This document shows positions 55,538-63,830 of a stretch of 64,000 bases of DNA, piece by piece. A program made the position numbers and the translations under genes. Under the pieces are notes generated by a model, which saw nothing but the letters and a program-made list of their open reading frames with translations, searched no databases and was not told the origin of the DNA. Position 1 is the first letter of the stretch, and every line of letters starts with the position of its first letter. The stretch covers positions 124,001 to 188,000 of the forward strand of contig DLJQ01000025.1 of assembly GCA_002484335.1 (NCBI GenBank). Reading direction: 5' to 3'. The stretch comes from Flavobacteriales bacterium UBA7612. GTDB taxonomy: Bacteria > Bacteroidota > Bacteroidia > Flavobacteriales > Weeksellaceae.

Positions 55538-56302
55538 TTAAATTTTATTTGTTCCTAATGTGTCAATTTCAGATAACTTTTCATCATCAGTCAAAATGAT
55601 ATCTTTTAACACAAAATAGGTAAATATATAACTGATAGGAAATGTTATAAAAATACCTAAATAACATATAATCATTCCTATAGACGAAATAAAGCTTGTA
55701 ATAATAACTAATAAGAGAATCCACCAAAAATTATTTTTTGTAATAGCAATAGAAGTCTTTATAGCATCTTTTACTCCGAGATTTCCATAATAAATGAGAT
55801 AAGGAGCGAGATAGATAGAAATCAAGAAAATAAATAAAAAAATCATTAGTACAGACATTAATATAAACATAATAATAGTAGAACCTATTATTAATCCAGC
55901 ATGATTATTTTCTGATTCTCCGAAGAATAGAGGAAAAAAAGAAAATAAAAACAAAGGAGTCATTATTATGAAATAAATAAATAGAATAGAGAGATTGAAA
56001 AGAAAAAATGTTCCTAAGTTTTTAAAACCTCCAAAGAAATCATTAAATACTAAATTTTTCTTACTATCAACTCTTTCTGCTCCTATCAAAAATCCCATTA
56101 ATAAAGGAAACATAATTATAAAAGGACCTATTATTGTTACATAACTAATTAAAAATAATAGAGAAGCAATAAAAGAATAAATAACAAAATTGCCCCAATT
56201 GTTTGAGAACAATTCAATGGATTCATTAAAATATTTTCCAATATCAAAATTGAATTTATTTTTTTTCCAATATTCAATTTTGTTATAATCTAATGTTTTC
56301 AT
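55538..56302 (-). CDS. Multi-pass membrane protein of unknown function
   Basis: A 254-residue protein with about six hydrophobic segments (roughly 43-66, 68-90, 108-135, 150-180, 195-215, 220-245). The layout (short soluble N-terminus, FNESIELFSNNWGNF, then alternating helices) recalls the GlpF-like DUF4013/DUF975 group of predicted membrane proteins, but I am not certain. No catalytic motif is visible. It lies downstream of pabB on the same strand, separated by the copy F element, and is probably expressed alone. Confidence 0.65.
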   Translation of the reverse strand: MKTLDYNKIEYWKKNKFNFDIGKYFNESIELFSNNWGNFVIYSFIASLLFLISYVTIIGPFIIMFPLLMGFLIGAERVDSKKNLVFNDFFGGFKNLGTFFLFNLSILFIYFIIMTPLFLFSFFPLFFGESENNHAGLIIGSTIIMFILMSVLMIFLFIFLISIYLAPYLIYYGNLGVKDAIKTSIAITKNNFWWILLLVIITSFISSIGMIICYLGIFITFPISYIFTYFVLKDIILTDDEKLSEIDTLGTNKI

Positions 56303-56370
56303 CTAAATTTTTATTTAATTTGATTTGATGTAAATTTGTTTAGAAGTAAACAAATTATAATTGTTATAAC

Positions 56371-56943
56371 ATGAATGCAAAAGATTTATTATCAATCATA
56401 AAAAAAAGACGTTCAGTTTTTCCTCCTCAGTATACGCAAGAGGAAATAACAAAAGAAGAACTTTCATTAATTTTTGAAGCTGCAAATTGGGCTCCTTCTC
56501 ATAAAAAAACAGAACCTTGGCGTTTTGTAGTTTTAGAAGGTCCTGCGAAAGATAGATTCAGAGAATATGTAAAACGAGTCTATGTACAAGGAACTCCAAC
56601 AGATCAATTAAGTGATAGAAAAATCAATTCATTAATTGAGAAGTGTGATAAATCAAATAAAATTGTTTTAATTAATTTTATCAATACTGAGAAAAATCCT
56701 GAGTGGGAAGAATTAGCAGCTGTTTCTATGGCAGTGCAAAATATGTGGTTAATGGCGACAGAATTAAATGTTGGTGCATATTGGTCTTCTCCTGCAAACG
56801 TAATTGCAAATATGGATGAATTTACACCAATGGACGAAGGAGAAAAATGTGTTGGTGTTTTTTACATGGGGAAATTTGATGGTGAATTACCAGAAGGTAT
56901 TCGTAAACCAGTAGAAGAAAAAGTGAAATTTTTAGATTATTAA
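56371..56943 (+). CDS. Nitroreductase-family FMN oxidoreductase
   Basis: A 190-residue nitroreductase with the N-terminal RRSVFPPQYTQEEI, the FMN loop AANWAPSHKKTEPWRF and VSMAVQNMWLMATELNVGAYW. The branch (YdjA/RutE-like) reduces nitro compounds or quinones with NAD(P)H. The substrate is unknown. It has its own promoter region and a strong terminator. Confidence 0.93.
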   Translation: MNAKDLLSIIKKRRSVFPPQYTQEEITKEELSLIFEAANWAPSHKKTEPWRFVVLEGPAKDRFREYVKRVYVQGTPTDQLSDRKINSLIEKCDKSNKIVLINFINTEKNPEWEELAAVSMAVQNMWLMATELNVGAYWSSPANVIANMDEFTPMDEGEKCVGVFYMGKFDGELPEGIRKPVEEKVKFLDY

Positions 56944-56965
56944 TTTTCTAGAAAGAGAAATATTT

Positions 56966-57002
56966 AAAAAAGATTACTAAATATATTTAGTAATCTTTTT
57001 AT
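56966..57002 (+). terminator. Terminator of the nitroreductase gene
   Basis: The palindrome AAAAAGATTACTAAAT / ATTTAGTAATCTTTTT (56966-57000) ends in a T-run. Confidence 0.88.
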
Positions 57003-57064
57003 TTTGAAATGAATTTATAATTAAATAAAGTATATTAGTTATATTATTAATAATTAATTACTTT

Positions 57065-57892
57065 ATGAAATCTATTTTTCAAATTTTTACTATTTTATTT
57101 TTTATTCAGATAAGTTTAATCAGTTGTAAAACTTTCAATAATGTTAATCTAGAAGACACTATTCCTGTGCATGAAACATTTACTATTGACTCAAAAAAAT
57201 TAAATGAAAAAAGAGTTATTAATATTTGGTATCCTAATAATTATAAAAGTTCTAAAGATTCTTTGACTGTTGTTTATATGCCAGATGGAGGAATAGCAGA
57301 AGATTTTCCTCATGTTGCAAATACATTAGAGAAATTAATAAAAGAAAAGAAAATACAAGACGTTATTTTAGTCGGAATAGAAAATATACAACGTAGAAAA
57401 GATTTAACTCCACTCACAGAAGTAGAAGAAGATAAAAAAGTAGCACCAATTGTTGGTGGAGCATCTGTTTTTAGATCTTTTATAAAAGATGAACTTTTTC
57501 CTGAGATTGATAAACGCTATAGAACGAATAAACAAAAAGCTATAATTGGAGAATCTTTAGCAGGATTATTTATTACGGAAACTTTTTTAGATGATAGTAA
57601 TATGTTTGATATTTATATTGCTATAGATCCTTCTCTTTGGTGGAATAATCATTATTTAGTAAAAAAAGCAAAGGCAAAACTTTTAAAATTACCATCAAAA
57701 CCTATTAAATTTTGGTTCGCTGGGTCTGATGCAACGGATATAAACCAATATACGAATCAATTATCAAAGGTACTTGAAGATACTAAAGCTCCTCAATTAA
57801 AATGGTTTTACTCTGATGAACCAAAAGAAAATCATGCAACAATTTACAGAGCCACAGAAGAGAAGTCTTTAATTTGGAGTTTAAGCAAATAA
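57065..57892 (+). CDS. Putative esterase lipoprotein (alpha/beta hydrolase)
   Basis: A 275-residue protein with a lipoprotein-type signal ending LISC (Cys about 21). The esterase core includes YMPDGG, the nucleophile elbow GESLAGLF (Ser about 166) and IAIDPSLWW. These fit the Fes/IroE-like or COG2819 esterases, which cleave siderophore or acyl esters. The final His is probably in NHATIYR. A siderophore esterase is possible, but the context does not confirm it. Confidence 0.83.
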   Translation: MKSIFQIFTILFFIQISLISCKTFNNVNLEDTIPVHETFTIDSKKLNEKRVINIWYPNNYKSSKDSLTVVYMPDGGIAEDFPHVANTLEKLIKEKKIQDVILVGIENIQRRKDLTPLTEVEEDKKVAPIVGGASVFRSFIKDELFPEIDKRYRTNKQKAIIGESLAGLFITETFLDDSNMFDIYIAIDPSLWWNNHYLVKKAKAKLLKLPSKPIKFWFAGSDATDINQYTNQLSKVLEDTKAPQLKWFYSDEPKENHATIYRATEEKSLIWSLSK

Positions 57893-57914
57893 ATTTTTAT
57901 TAACAATTATGTTA

Positions 57915-58021
57915 AGCAATAACGATTGAAGCGACATCCTTTTATAAATAAGAAATAGATTTACCTAAATTTCTTATTTATAAAAAATATAGCGAAAAGC
58001 GTGACCTATTAAGGGATTGCT
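57915..58021 (-). repeat. Dispersed intergenic palindromic element, copy G
   Basis: A full 107-bp copy on the minus strand, between the convergent esterase and GNAT genes. Ends AGCAAT (57915-57920) and ATTGCT (58016-58021). The inner perfect stem is TTTTATAAATAAGAAAT (57940-57956) / ATTTCTTATTTATAAAA (57969-57985). Minus-strand core blocks are GGATGTCGCTTCAATC and ACGCTTTTCGCTATAT. Confidence 0.9.
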
Positions 58022-58025
58022 AAAA

Positions 58026-58532
58026 TTATAAATCTATTCTTTTTCCTAGAATAGAAAGGCTTCTATTAATGTTATCCAATATTGCTATGTTGGGTAATTG
58101 TCCCCAAACTTCAAATCCAAAATGTTTAAATAATTTAATGCTGGGTTCATTATGAGAAAAAATGAATCCTAAAATTGTTTTTATTTCAAATTCAGGTGCT
58201 TTATTTAAACAATATTGTAATATTTTTTTTCCTAAACCTTTTCCTTGATAATTTTCATCTAAATATATACTTATTTCAACAGTTCCATCATAAGCAGGTC
58301 TACCATAGAATGATTGAAAACTTACCCAACCAATAATGTTTTTTTTATTATCTTCTATAATCCAAAGAGGTCTTTTATTAGCCGAATGCTCATTAAACCA
58401 TTGTTGTTTACTTTCTACAGAGACCGGTTCAGTATCTGCAGTAACTAATCGAGAAGGAATAGTTGAATTATATATTTCTGTAATTTTTTTTAAATCGTTT
58501 TGAGTGGCATTTCTGTATAATAATTCAATCAT
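58026..58532 (-). CDS. GNAT-family N-acetyltransferase (phosphinothricin acetyltransferase type)
   Basis: A 168-residue acetyltransferase of the PAT group. RNATQNDLKKITEIYNSTI, PLWIIEDNKKNIIGWVSF, GTVEISIYLDENYQGKGLGKKI and KLFKHFGFEVWG match this subfamily in order. It acetylates small amines such as methionine derivatives or phosphinothricin; the natural substrate is unknown. It follows the DinB gene by 12 bp, so the two form an operon. Confidence 0.93.
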   Translation of the reverse strand: MIELLYRNATQNDLKKITEIYNSTIPSRLVTADTEPVSVESKQQWFNEHSANKRPLWIIEDNKKNIIGWVSFQSFYGRPAYDGTVEISIYLDENYQGKGLGKKILQYCLNKAPEFEIKTILGFIFSHNEPSIKLFKHFGFEVWGQLPNIAILDNINRSLSILGKRIDL

Positions 58533-58544
58533 TATAATATTTTT

Positions 58545-59006
58545 TTAAAAAGGAATATTTTTTTTCATAGATAACATGTATCCAAGATGCATTGCTTCAT
58601 GAATATTATTATATAAAATAGCATCTTCTATCGATTCTAATGTAATTCCAAAACTAGTTTTATAAGAACGATAATAGGAAAGTTTTTCTGAACGATAATC
58701 CTTAAAAAGTTGCATAGGTGTACTTTCTAACATTTCTTTTAATTCCTGTACATCATCATTAGTAACTTCAGTATTTCCTAAGCTTCCTTTTTTATATTTT
58801 TGGATAAAATCAAGGTCAACTAACATTCGATTATCAGTCAAATAATAGTGTATTAATTGTTGAGTAGCCAGAACATGAGCGGCATTCCAATATAAATTAT
58901 TTTTATAACCAACAGGGATGTAAAGTAGCTGTTTTAGAGCATGCTGCTCAAGTTCATCAATAATCTGTTTTCTAATATTAGTTAGGTAGATAATATGCTC
59001 TTCCAT
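58545..59006 (-). CDS. DinB-family protein
   Basis: A 153-residue four-helix-bundle protein of the DinB/YfiT superfamily. Metal-binding His residues are visible as WNAAHVLATQQ and the C-terminal NNIHEAMHLGYM. Members use a metal for thiol transfer reactions or are stress-induced; no specific activity can be assigned here. It is the first gene of the operon with a GNAT acetyltransferase. Confidence 0.88.
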   Translation of the reverse strand: MEEHIIYLTNIRKQIIDELEQHALKQLLYIPVGYKNNLYWNAAHVLATQQLIHYYLTDNRMLVDLDFIQKYKKGSLGNTEVTNDDVQELKEMLESTPMQLFKDYRSEKLSYYRSYKTSFGITLESIEDAILYNNIHEAMHLGYMLSMKKNIPF

Positions 59007-59093
59007 TGATTGATTTTAAAATTAAATATACTACAAATTAAGTCTATTTATCAAATTATAAGACAAAACAATTAAAATCACATTTTTAGATTA

Positions 59094-59122
59094 TTGAATG
59101 TCTTTGATTCTTTGTAATTTTG
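59094..59122 (+). promoter_or_regulatory. Candidate promoter of the mrp-nfu operon
   Basis: TTG (59094-59096), an 18-bp spacer and the -7 box TAATTTTG (59115-59122), 18 bp before the ATG. Confidence 0.65.
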
Positions 59123-59140
59123 TCTAATTAAATTTAAAAG

Positions 59141-60241
59141 ATGGCTTACACAAGAGATCAAATATATCAAGTATTAGAAGAATTGGGTATTCGCAATTGG
59201 ATGCGTAACGCACAAGTTATGGGAGATAATATTGTACTAGATATTGTTTCACCTTCTCCAGCAATGCACGAACGTAAAAGATTAGAAATAGCTTTAAAGA
59301 ATGCATTTAAAGAAAATTTACCTGATGCTAATTTAAAATTAAATATTTCTGTTGAGGTAGAAGAAAAAAATCCAAATGAAATAAAAGGGTCTGAATTACC
59401 TGGTGTAAAAAATATAATTGCTATAGCTTCTGGAAAAGGAGGAGTAGGTAAATCAACAGTTTCATCTAACCTTGCTATTAGCTTAGCTAATATGGGATTT
59501 AAAGTAGGTTTGTTAGATGCAGATATTTATGGACCATCAATGCCAATTATGTTTGATTGTCAAGATGCTCGTCCATATTCTGTAGAGGTAAATGGAAAAA
59601 CAAAAATAAAACCAGTAGAATCTTACGGAATAAAAATATTATCGATAGGATTTTTTGCTGATACAGATCAAGCAATAGTTTGGAGAGGACCAATGGCTGC
59701 TAAAGCATTGAATCAAATGATTCGTGATGCGCATTGGGGAGAATTAGATTTTTTATTAATTGATTTACCTCCTGGAACAGGTGATATACATTTATCGATC
59801 GTACAACAAGTTCCTATTACAGGAGCAGTAGTAGTTTCTACACCGCAAAATATTGCTTTAGCTGATGCTAGAAAAGGAGTAGGAATGTTCCAAATGGAAT
59901 CAATCAATGTTCCAGTATTAGGAATTGTAGAAAATATGGCGTATTTTACACCAGAAGAATTACCAAATAATAAGTATTATATTTTTGGACAAAATGGAGC
60001 AAAAAGTTTAGCAGAGCAAATAGGTGTACCATTTTTAGGAGAAATTCCTATTGTACAATCTATAAGAGAGGCTGCGGATGTTGGTCGTCCTGCTGCTTTA
60101 CAAGAAGATACTATTGTTGCCGAAGTATATAAATCTATAGCCCGTAATACTGTACAAAGCTTAGTTGAGCGTAATAATACATTACCACCGACAGAAGCAG
60201 TTCGTATTACAACAATGGCAGGTTGTTCAGCTAAAAATTAA
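59141..60241 (+). CDS. Mrp/NBP35-type iron-sulfur carrier ATPase
   Basis: A 366-residue protein with an N-terminal MIP18/DUF59 domain (about 1-90) and a MinD-like ATPase domain with [12 protein letters not shown] (about 92-103), DADIYGPS and DLPPGTGD. Mrp proteins hold a transient [4Fe-4S] cluster and deliver it to apo-proteins. The usual CxxC cluster site is not in its expected place; the only late Cys is in MAGCSAKN at the C-terminus. Its partner gene encodes a NifU C-terminal-type scaffold. Confidence 0.94.
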   Translation: MAYTRDQIYQVLEELGIRNWMRNAQVMGDNIVLDIVSPSPAMHERKRLEIALKNAFKENLPDANLKLNISVEVEEKNPNEIKGSELPGVKNIIAIASGKGGVGKSTVSSNLAISLANMGFKVGLLDADIYGPSMPIMFDCQDARPYSVEVNGKTKIKPVESYGIKILSIGFFADTDQAIVWRGPMAAKALNQMIRDAHWGELDFLLIDLPPGTGDIHLSIVQQVPITGAVVVSTPQNIALADARKGVGMFQMESINVPVLGIVENMAYFTPEELPNNKYYIFGQNGAKSLAEQIGVPFLGEIPIVQSIREAADVGRPAALQEDTIVAEVYKSIARNTVQSLVERNNTLPPTEAVRITTMAGCSAKN

Positions 60242-60258
60242 TTAAAAAAAGAAAACCA

Positions 60259-60540
60259 ATGACTCCAGAAGAAAAATATTCAGAAGTTGAAAAGGCTTTA
60301 ACAGAAATAAGACCATTCTTAAACTCAGATGGGGGAGATATAGAATTAATATCTGTTGAAGATGATATTGTAAAAGTTCGCCTTACAGGAGCATGTATTG
60401 CTTGTTCAGTTAACCAAATGACATTAAAGTCAGGTGTTGAGATGACAATAAAAAAATATGTGCCAGAAATTACTTCAGTTATAAATGTTTCAGAAAATGA
60501 AATAGTAACAGAGAATGATTCATCAATTGATGGAGAATAG
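60259..60540 (+). CDS. NifU-like iron-sulfur scaffold (Nfu domain)
   Basis: A 93-residue NifU C-terminal domain protein. The fold shows IRPFLNSDGGDIELISVEDDIVKVRLTGACIACSVNQMTLK, with the cluster-binding CxxC (CIAC). Such Nfu proteins carry [4Fe-4S] clusters to targets. It is 17 bp behind the Mrp gene and in the same operon, so both act in Fe-S delivery. The C-terminal Glu/Asn-rich tail is unusual but not informative. Confidence 0.95.
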   Translation: MTPEEKYSEVEKALTEIRPFLNSDGGDIELISVEDDIVKVRLTGACIACSVNQMTLKSGVEMTIKKYVPEITSVINVSENEIVTENDSSIDGE

Positions 60541-60571
60541 TTCTTTTAAATTACTGATTCATATAAAAATA

Positions 60572-60612
60572 AAACGTCTTTATATTAATTTATAAAGACG
60601 TTTATTGTTTTT
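60572..60612 (+). terminator. Terminator of the mrp-nfu operon
   Basis: The 13-bp stem AAACGTCTTTATA (60572-60584) / TATAAAGACGTTT (60591-60603) is followed by a T-rich tract. Confidence 0.9.
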
Positions 60613-60654
60613 TGGCAAACAATTTGAAATTGAAAATATAAATAAGTTTATGGC

Positions 60655-61425
60655 ATGAAAAAAAATATTCTTTTTTTTATATTTATTGTACTTTCATTTT
60701 TAACTGTACTAAATGCACAAGTTAATTATAAAGTTGGAGAATCTTTAAAGTTTAGAGTTCATTACACAGGCTTAAATGCTGGTTTTGCTACCATAGATGT
60801 AAAAGATGCTACTTTAAATGGAGAAAAACATTTCCACATAGAAGGAAAAGGTTATTCTAGTGGTGCTGTACGTGTGTTTTTTAAGGTAGAAGATTTTTAT
60901 GAATCTTATATTAATTCATCAACTTTAAAACCAACAAAATTTGTACGTAATGTACAAGAAGGTGGGTATAAACGAAATCAAATTTATTATTTTGATCACG
61001 CTAATAAAAAAGTTAAAGTAGAAAGTAAAAAAGATGGTAAAGTAGTAACAGAATCTATTCCTTTTGATGCCCAAGATTTATTGTCTGCTTTTTACAATCT
61101 TAGAAATGCTGATTATAAAAAATTAAAAGTGGGGGATTTTTTAAGTGAAAATATTTTTTTAGGTGATGAAACGCTTAACTTTAGATTGAAAGTTTTAGGA
61201 AGAGAAACTTTAAAAACGAAGTTTGGAAAAATCAAAGCTATAAAAATAAGGCCTTATGTACAGTCTGGAAGAATATTTAAAGAATCTGAATCTGTAACAA
61301 TGTGGATTTCTGATGATGAAAATTTAGTGCCACTGAAGATAAAAGCAGGTTTAATGGTTGGTTCTTTAAATGCTGATTTAAATGAATATAAAAATCTTAA
61401 ATATCCTATAACCTTTACTAAATAA
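60655..61425 (+). CDS. DUF3108 secreted protein
   Basis: A 256-residue secreted protein with a signal peptide (ending FLTVLNAQ). It matches DUF3108: VGESLKFRVHYTGLNAGFATIDVKD near the start, QEGGYKRNQIYYFDHANKKVKVES in the middle and EYKNLKY at the end. The beta-rich fold resembles LolA-like or outer-membrane-associated proteins; the function is not known. It is monocistronic. Confidence 0.85.
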   Translation: MKKNILFFIFIVLSFLTVLNAQVNYKVGESLKFRVHYTGLNAGFATIDVKDATLNGEKHFHIEGKGYSSGAVRVFFKVEDFYESYINSSTLKPTKFVRNVQEGGYKRNQIYYFDHANKKVKVESKKDGKVVTESIPFDAQDLLSAFYNLRNADYKKLKVGDFLSENIFLGDETLNFRLKVLGRETLKTKFGKIKAIKIRPYVQSGRIFKESESVTMWISDDENLVPLKIKAGLMVGSLNADLNEYKNLKYPITFTK

Positions 61426-61460
61426 AAAAATAAACTCATTTTACAATGAGCTTATTTTTT
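61424..61460. terminator. Bidirectional terminator between DUF3108 and DUF2490 genes
   Basis: CTCATT (61435-61440) / AATGAG (61445-61450) extended by A- and T-rich arms with one mismatch. The DUF2490 stop codon (61441-61443) lies in the loop. Confidence 0.82.
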
Positions 61461-62127
61461 TACGCCAATCAAATTTATTTCTAAATACTACATTTAAGTA
61501 ATTACTAGTTTTTCGTTCGGCTAATTGACTTATTAAATTAATTTCTAAAGCAGATTTTTTAGATAAATTAAATCCTGTTCCTATAGTTATTCGGTCAGAA
61601 TCAAAGGGTTTATCTTTTATTGCAGAAATTCTAATTTCATTTTTTATTATTCCGTATAATATCTGTTTTTCAGTTGCTTTATTTAATGGGATTCTAAATG
61701 ATGTTAGGTAACGCAACCTAACAATAAATTCGTTAGGATTGTTAAGGAATCTTTCTTCAATTCTAAATCGATGAGATATTAATGTTCTTCCTATATTATC
61801 TGTTATCGTTGCTTGCTGAAAAATTCTTTTTTCTGAACGTTCCTTTTTATTATTATTCTTATCATAAGATTCTAATAAAAGAAACATTCCACCACCGCCA
61901 ACACTTATTTTTTTGTCAATAGAATAATCTACGTAGGCAGCTGCAACAAATAATCTAGCATCTAATAACATATCAAACGATCTATATTGTGATAAGGCTG
62001 TTAAAGTCATCTTATCATCAAGTTTGGCATTCATTAAATATTGATACCACATATTATAATTTACAGGTTTTGTTTGGGCATTTGAAACACTGAAAACAAA
62101 TAATAAAAGAGAGTAAATTGATTTCAT
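61441..62127 (-). CDS. DUF2490 outer-membrane-like protein, paralogue 2
   Basis: A 228-residue secreted protein with a signal peptide (MKSIYSLLLFVFSVSNAQ). It is closely related to the DUF2490 protein at 34776-35465: NYNMWYQYL, ALSQYRSFD, LLLESYDKNNNKKER, HRFRIEERF and PFDSDRIT are shared. A barrel of DUF2490 type is predicted. The function is unknown. Confidence 0.85.
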   Translation of the reverse strand: MKSIYSLLLFVFSVSNAQTKPVNYNMWYQYLMNAKLDDKMTLTALSQYRSFDMLLDARLFVAAAYVDYSIDKKISVGGGGMFLLLESYDKNNNKKERSEKRIFQQATITDNIGRTLISHRFRIEERFLNNPNEFIVRLRYLTSFRIPLNKATEKQILYGIIKNEIRISAIKDKPFDSDRITIGTGFNLSKKSALEINLISQLAERKTSNYLNVVFRNKFDWRKKISSL

Positions 62128-62296
62128 ATTTTTTAAACAAATTAAGCTAATTAATGAATTAGTTTTCAGTTTTCTAAATAATTTATATTGATATAAAATA
62201 AATAAAAAATAGTTAGTTTTAGTATTTATAAATTATTAAAACCATATATTTATAAGTATAAACGTAACTTTTTATTAATAAAAATATGAAAATCTT

Positions 62297-63760
62297 ATGG
62301 CTACCAACAAGCTAAATTTATTGAAATCGTTTGCGCCAATAATTGTAATGGTTGTACTTTTTCTAATACCAGTACCTTCAGGAATGCCTCCTCAGGCATG
62401 GCATTTTTTTGCAGTTTTTTTGGGAATGGTTGTAGGGATGATTATAGAACCAATACCAGCAACAGCTATTAGTTTTATAGCAGTCACAATTTGTGTAATA
62501 GGAGGAAATTATTTTCTTTTTTCATCGGATGAATTAGTAAATCCTGATTTTAATCCAGCAAAAGAATCTCTAAAATGGGGATTAGCAGGATTTTCTAGTT
62601 CAACAGTATGGTTAGTATTTGGAGCATTTATTTTTGCTCTTGGTTATGATGTAAGTGGTCTTGGTCGTAGGATAGCACTTATATTAGTAAAGTTTATGGG
62701 AAAAAGAACGCTTACTTTAGGTTATGCAATTTTAATTGTAGATGTTCTTTTAGCACCATTTACGCCATCAAATACAGCTAGAACAGGAGGGACTGTATTT
62801 CCTGTTGTTAAAAATTTACCACCATTATTTGATTCTTATGCGAATGATCCTTCAGCAAGAAAGATTGGTGGTTATTTAATGTGGATGATGGTAATAAGTA
62901 CCAGTTTAAGTTCATCTATGTTTGTAACAGGGTCTGCTCCTAATGTTTTAGGAATTGAGCTTGTTAGTAAAATTGCAGGAGTTAATATAGGGTGGTTAAC
63001 ATGGTTTTTAGCATTCTTACCTGTTGGATTAATATTATTAGTATTAGCTCCTTGGTTATCATATGTACTTTATAAACCAGAAATTACTCATAGTGAGGAA
63101 GTGTCTAAATGGGCTGGAGAAGAGTTAAAAACAGTAGGTCCTTTAAGACGTCATGAAGTTATTTTAATTTTTCTTGTACTTCTGAGTTTAGTTCTGTGGA
63201 TGTTTGGAGAAGAAATAATTAATCCGACTTCAGTAGGTTTATTAGCAGTTTCTTTGATGATATTGTTCAAAATAGTAGGCTGGAAAGAGATTACAAAATA
63301 TAGCAGTGCCTGGAATACTTTTGTAAATCTTGCAACTTTAGTTACAATGGCAAATGGATTAACTCGCTCAGGATTTATTGATTGGTTCTCTACAACAATG
63401 AGTACGCATTTAAATGGGTTTTCACCAACTGCCACAGTAGCAATATTAGTATTAGTATTCTATTTTGCACATTATTTATTTGCTAGTTTATCAGCTCATA
63501 CAGCAACATTATTACCTGTAATGTTAGCAATTGGAAATAGTGTTCCTGGTGTTCCTATGGATCAGTTATCAATTTTATTGGTATTATCAATAGGTATTAT
63601 GGGATGTCAAACTCCTTATGCGACTGGGCCTGGAGTAATAATTTATGGTTCTGGATATATAGAATCCAAGGATTACTGGCGATTAGGAGGTATCTTTGGA
63701 GTGATATTTATTACAGCATTATTATGTATTGGCTGGCCGATTTTAAGAATTTGGTTATAA
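62297..63760 (+). CDS. DASS-family anion symporter/antiporter (CitT-like)
   Basis: A 487-residue inner-membrane transporter of the divalent anion:Na+ (SLC13/CitT) family with about 12-14 helices. The signatures PFTPSNTARTGGTVFPVV (substrate loop 1) and MGCQTPYATGPGVIIYGSGY (loop 2, C-terminal) carry the SNT-type and TPYATGP motifs. It should move citrate, malate, 2-oxoglutarate or succinate. The next gene is a CitG-like gene on the opposite strand, so a CitT-type citrate/succinate exchanger is attractive. Confidence 0.9.
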   Translation: MATNKLNLLKSFAPIIVMVVLFLIPVPSGMPPQAWHFFAVFLGMVVGMIIEPIPATAISFIAVTICVIGGNYFLFSSDELVNPDFNPAKESLKWGLAGFSSSTVWLVFGAFIFALGYDVSGLGRRIALILVKFMGKRTLTLGYAILIVDVLLAPFTPSNTARTGGTVFPVVKNLPPLFDSYANDPSARKIGGYLMWMMVISTSLSSSMFVTGSAPNVLGIELVSKIAGVNIGWLTWFLAFLPVGLILLVLAPWLSYVLYKPEITHSEEVSKWAGEELKTVGPLRRHEVILIFLVLLSLVLWMFGEEIINPTSVGLLAVSLMILFKIVGWKEITKYSSAWNTFVNLATLVTMANGLTRSGFIDWFSTTMSTHLNGFSPTATVAILVLVFYFAHYLFASLSAHTATLLPVMLAIGNSVPGVPMDQLSILLVLSIGIMGCQTPYATGPGVIIYGSGYIESKDYWRLGGIFGVIFITALLCIGWPILRIWL

Positions 63761-63771
63761 TGAAATATATA

Positions 63772-63818
63772 AAAAGAGAGGTCGGAAATTATATAATTTC
63801 CGACCTCTCTTTTTATGT
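63772..63818. terminator. Terminator between the DASS transporter and citG-like genes
   Basis: GAGAGGTCGGAAATTAT (63776-63792) / ATAATTTCCGACCTCTC (63793-63809) with flanking A- and T-runs. It is probably bidirectional for these convergent genes. Confidence 0.93.
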
Positions 63819-63830
63819 TATTGTAATTAA

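Noticed and set aside
55364..55558. A 64-codon plus-strand reading frame over repeat copy F
   Set aside because: It is made of the repeat and AT-rich flanks; no coding character beyond an open frame.
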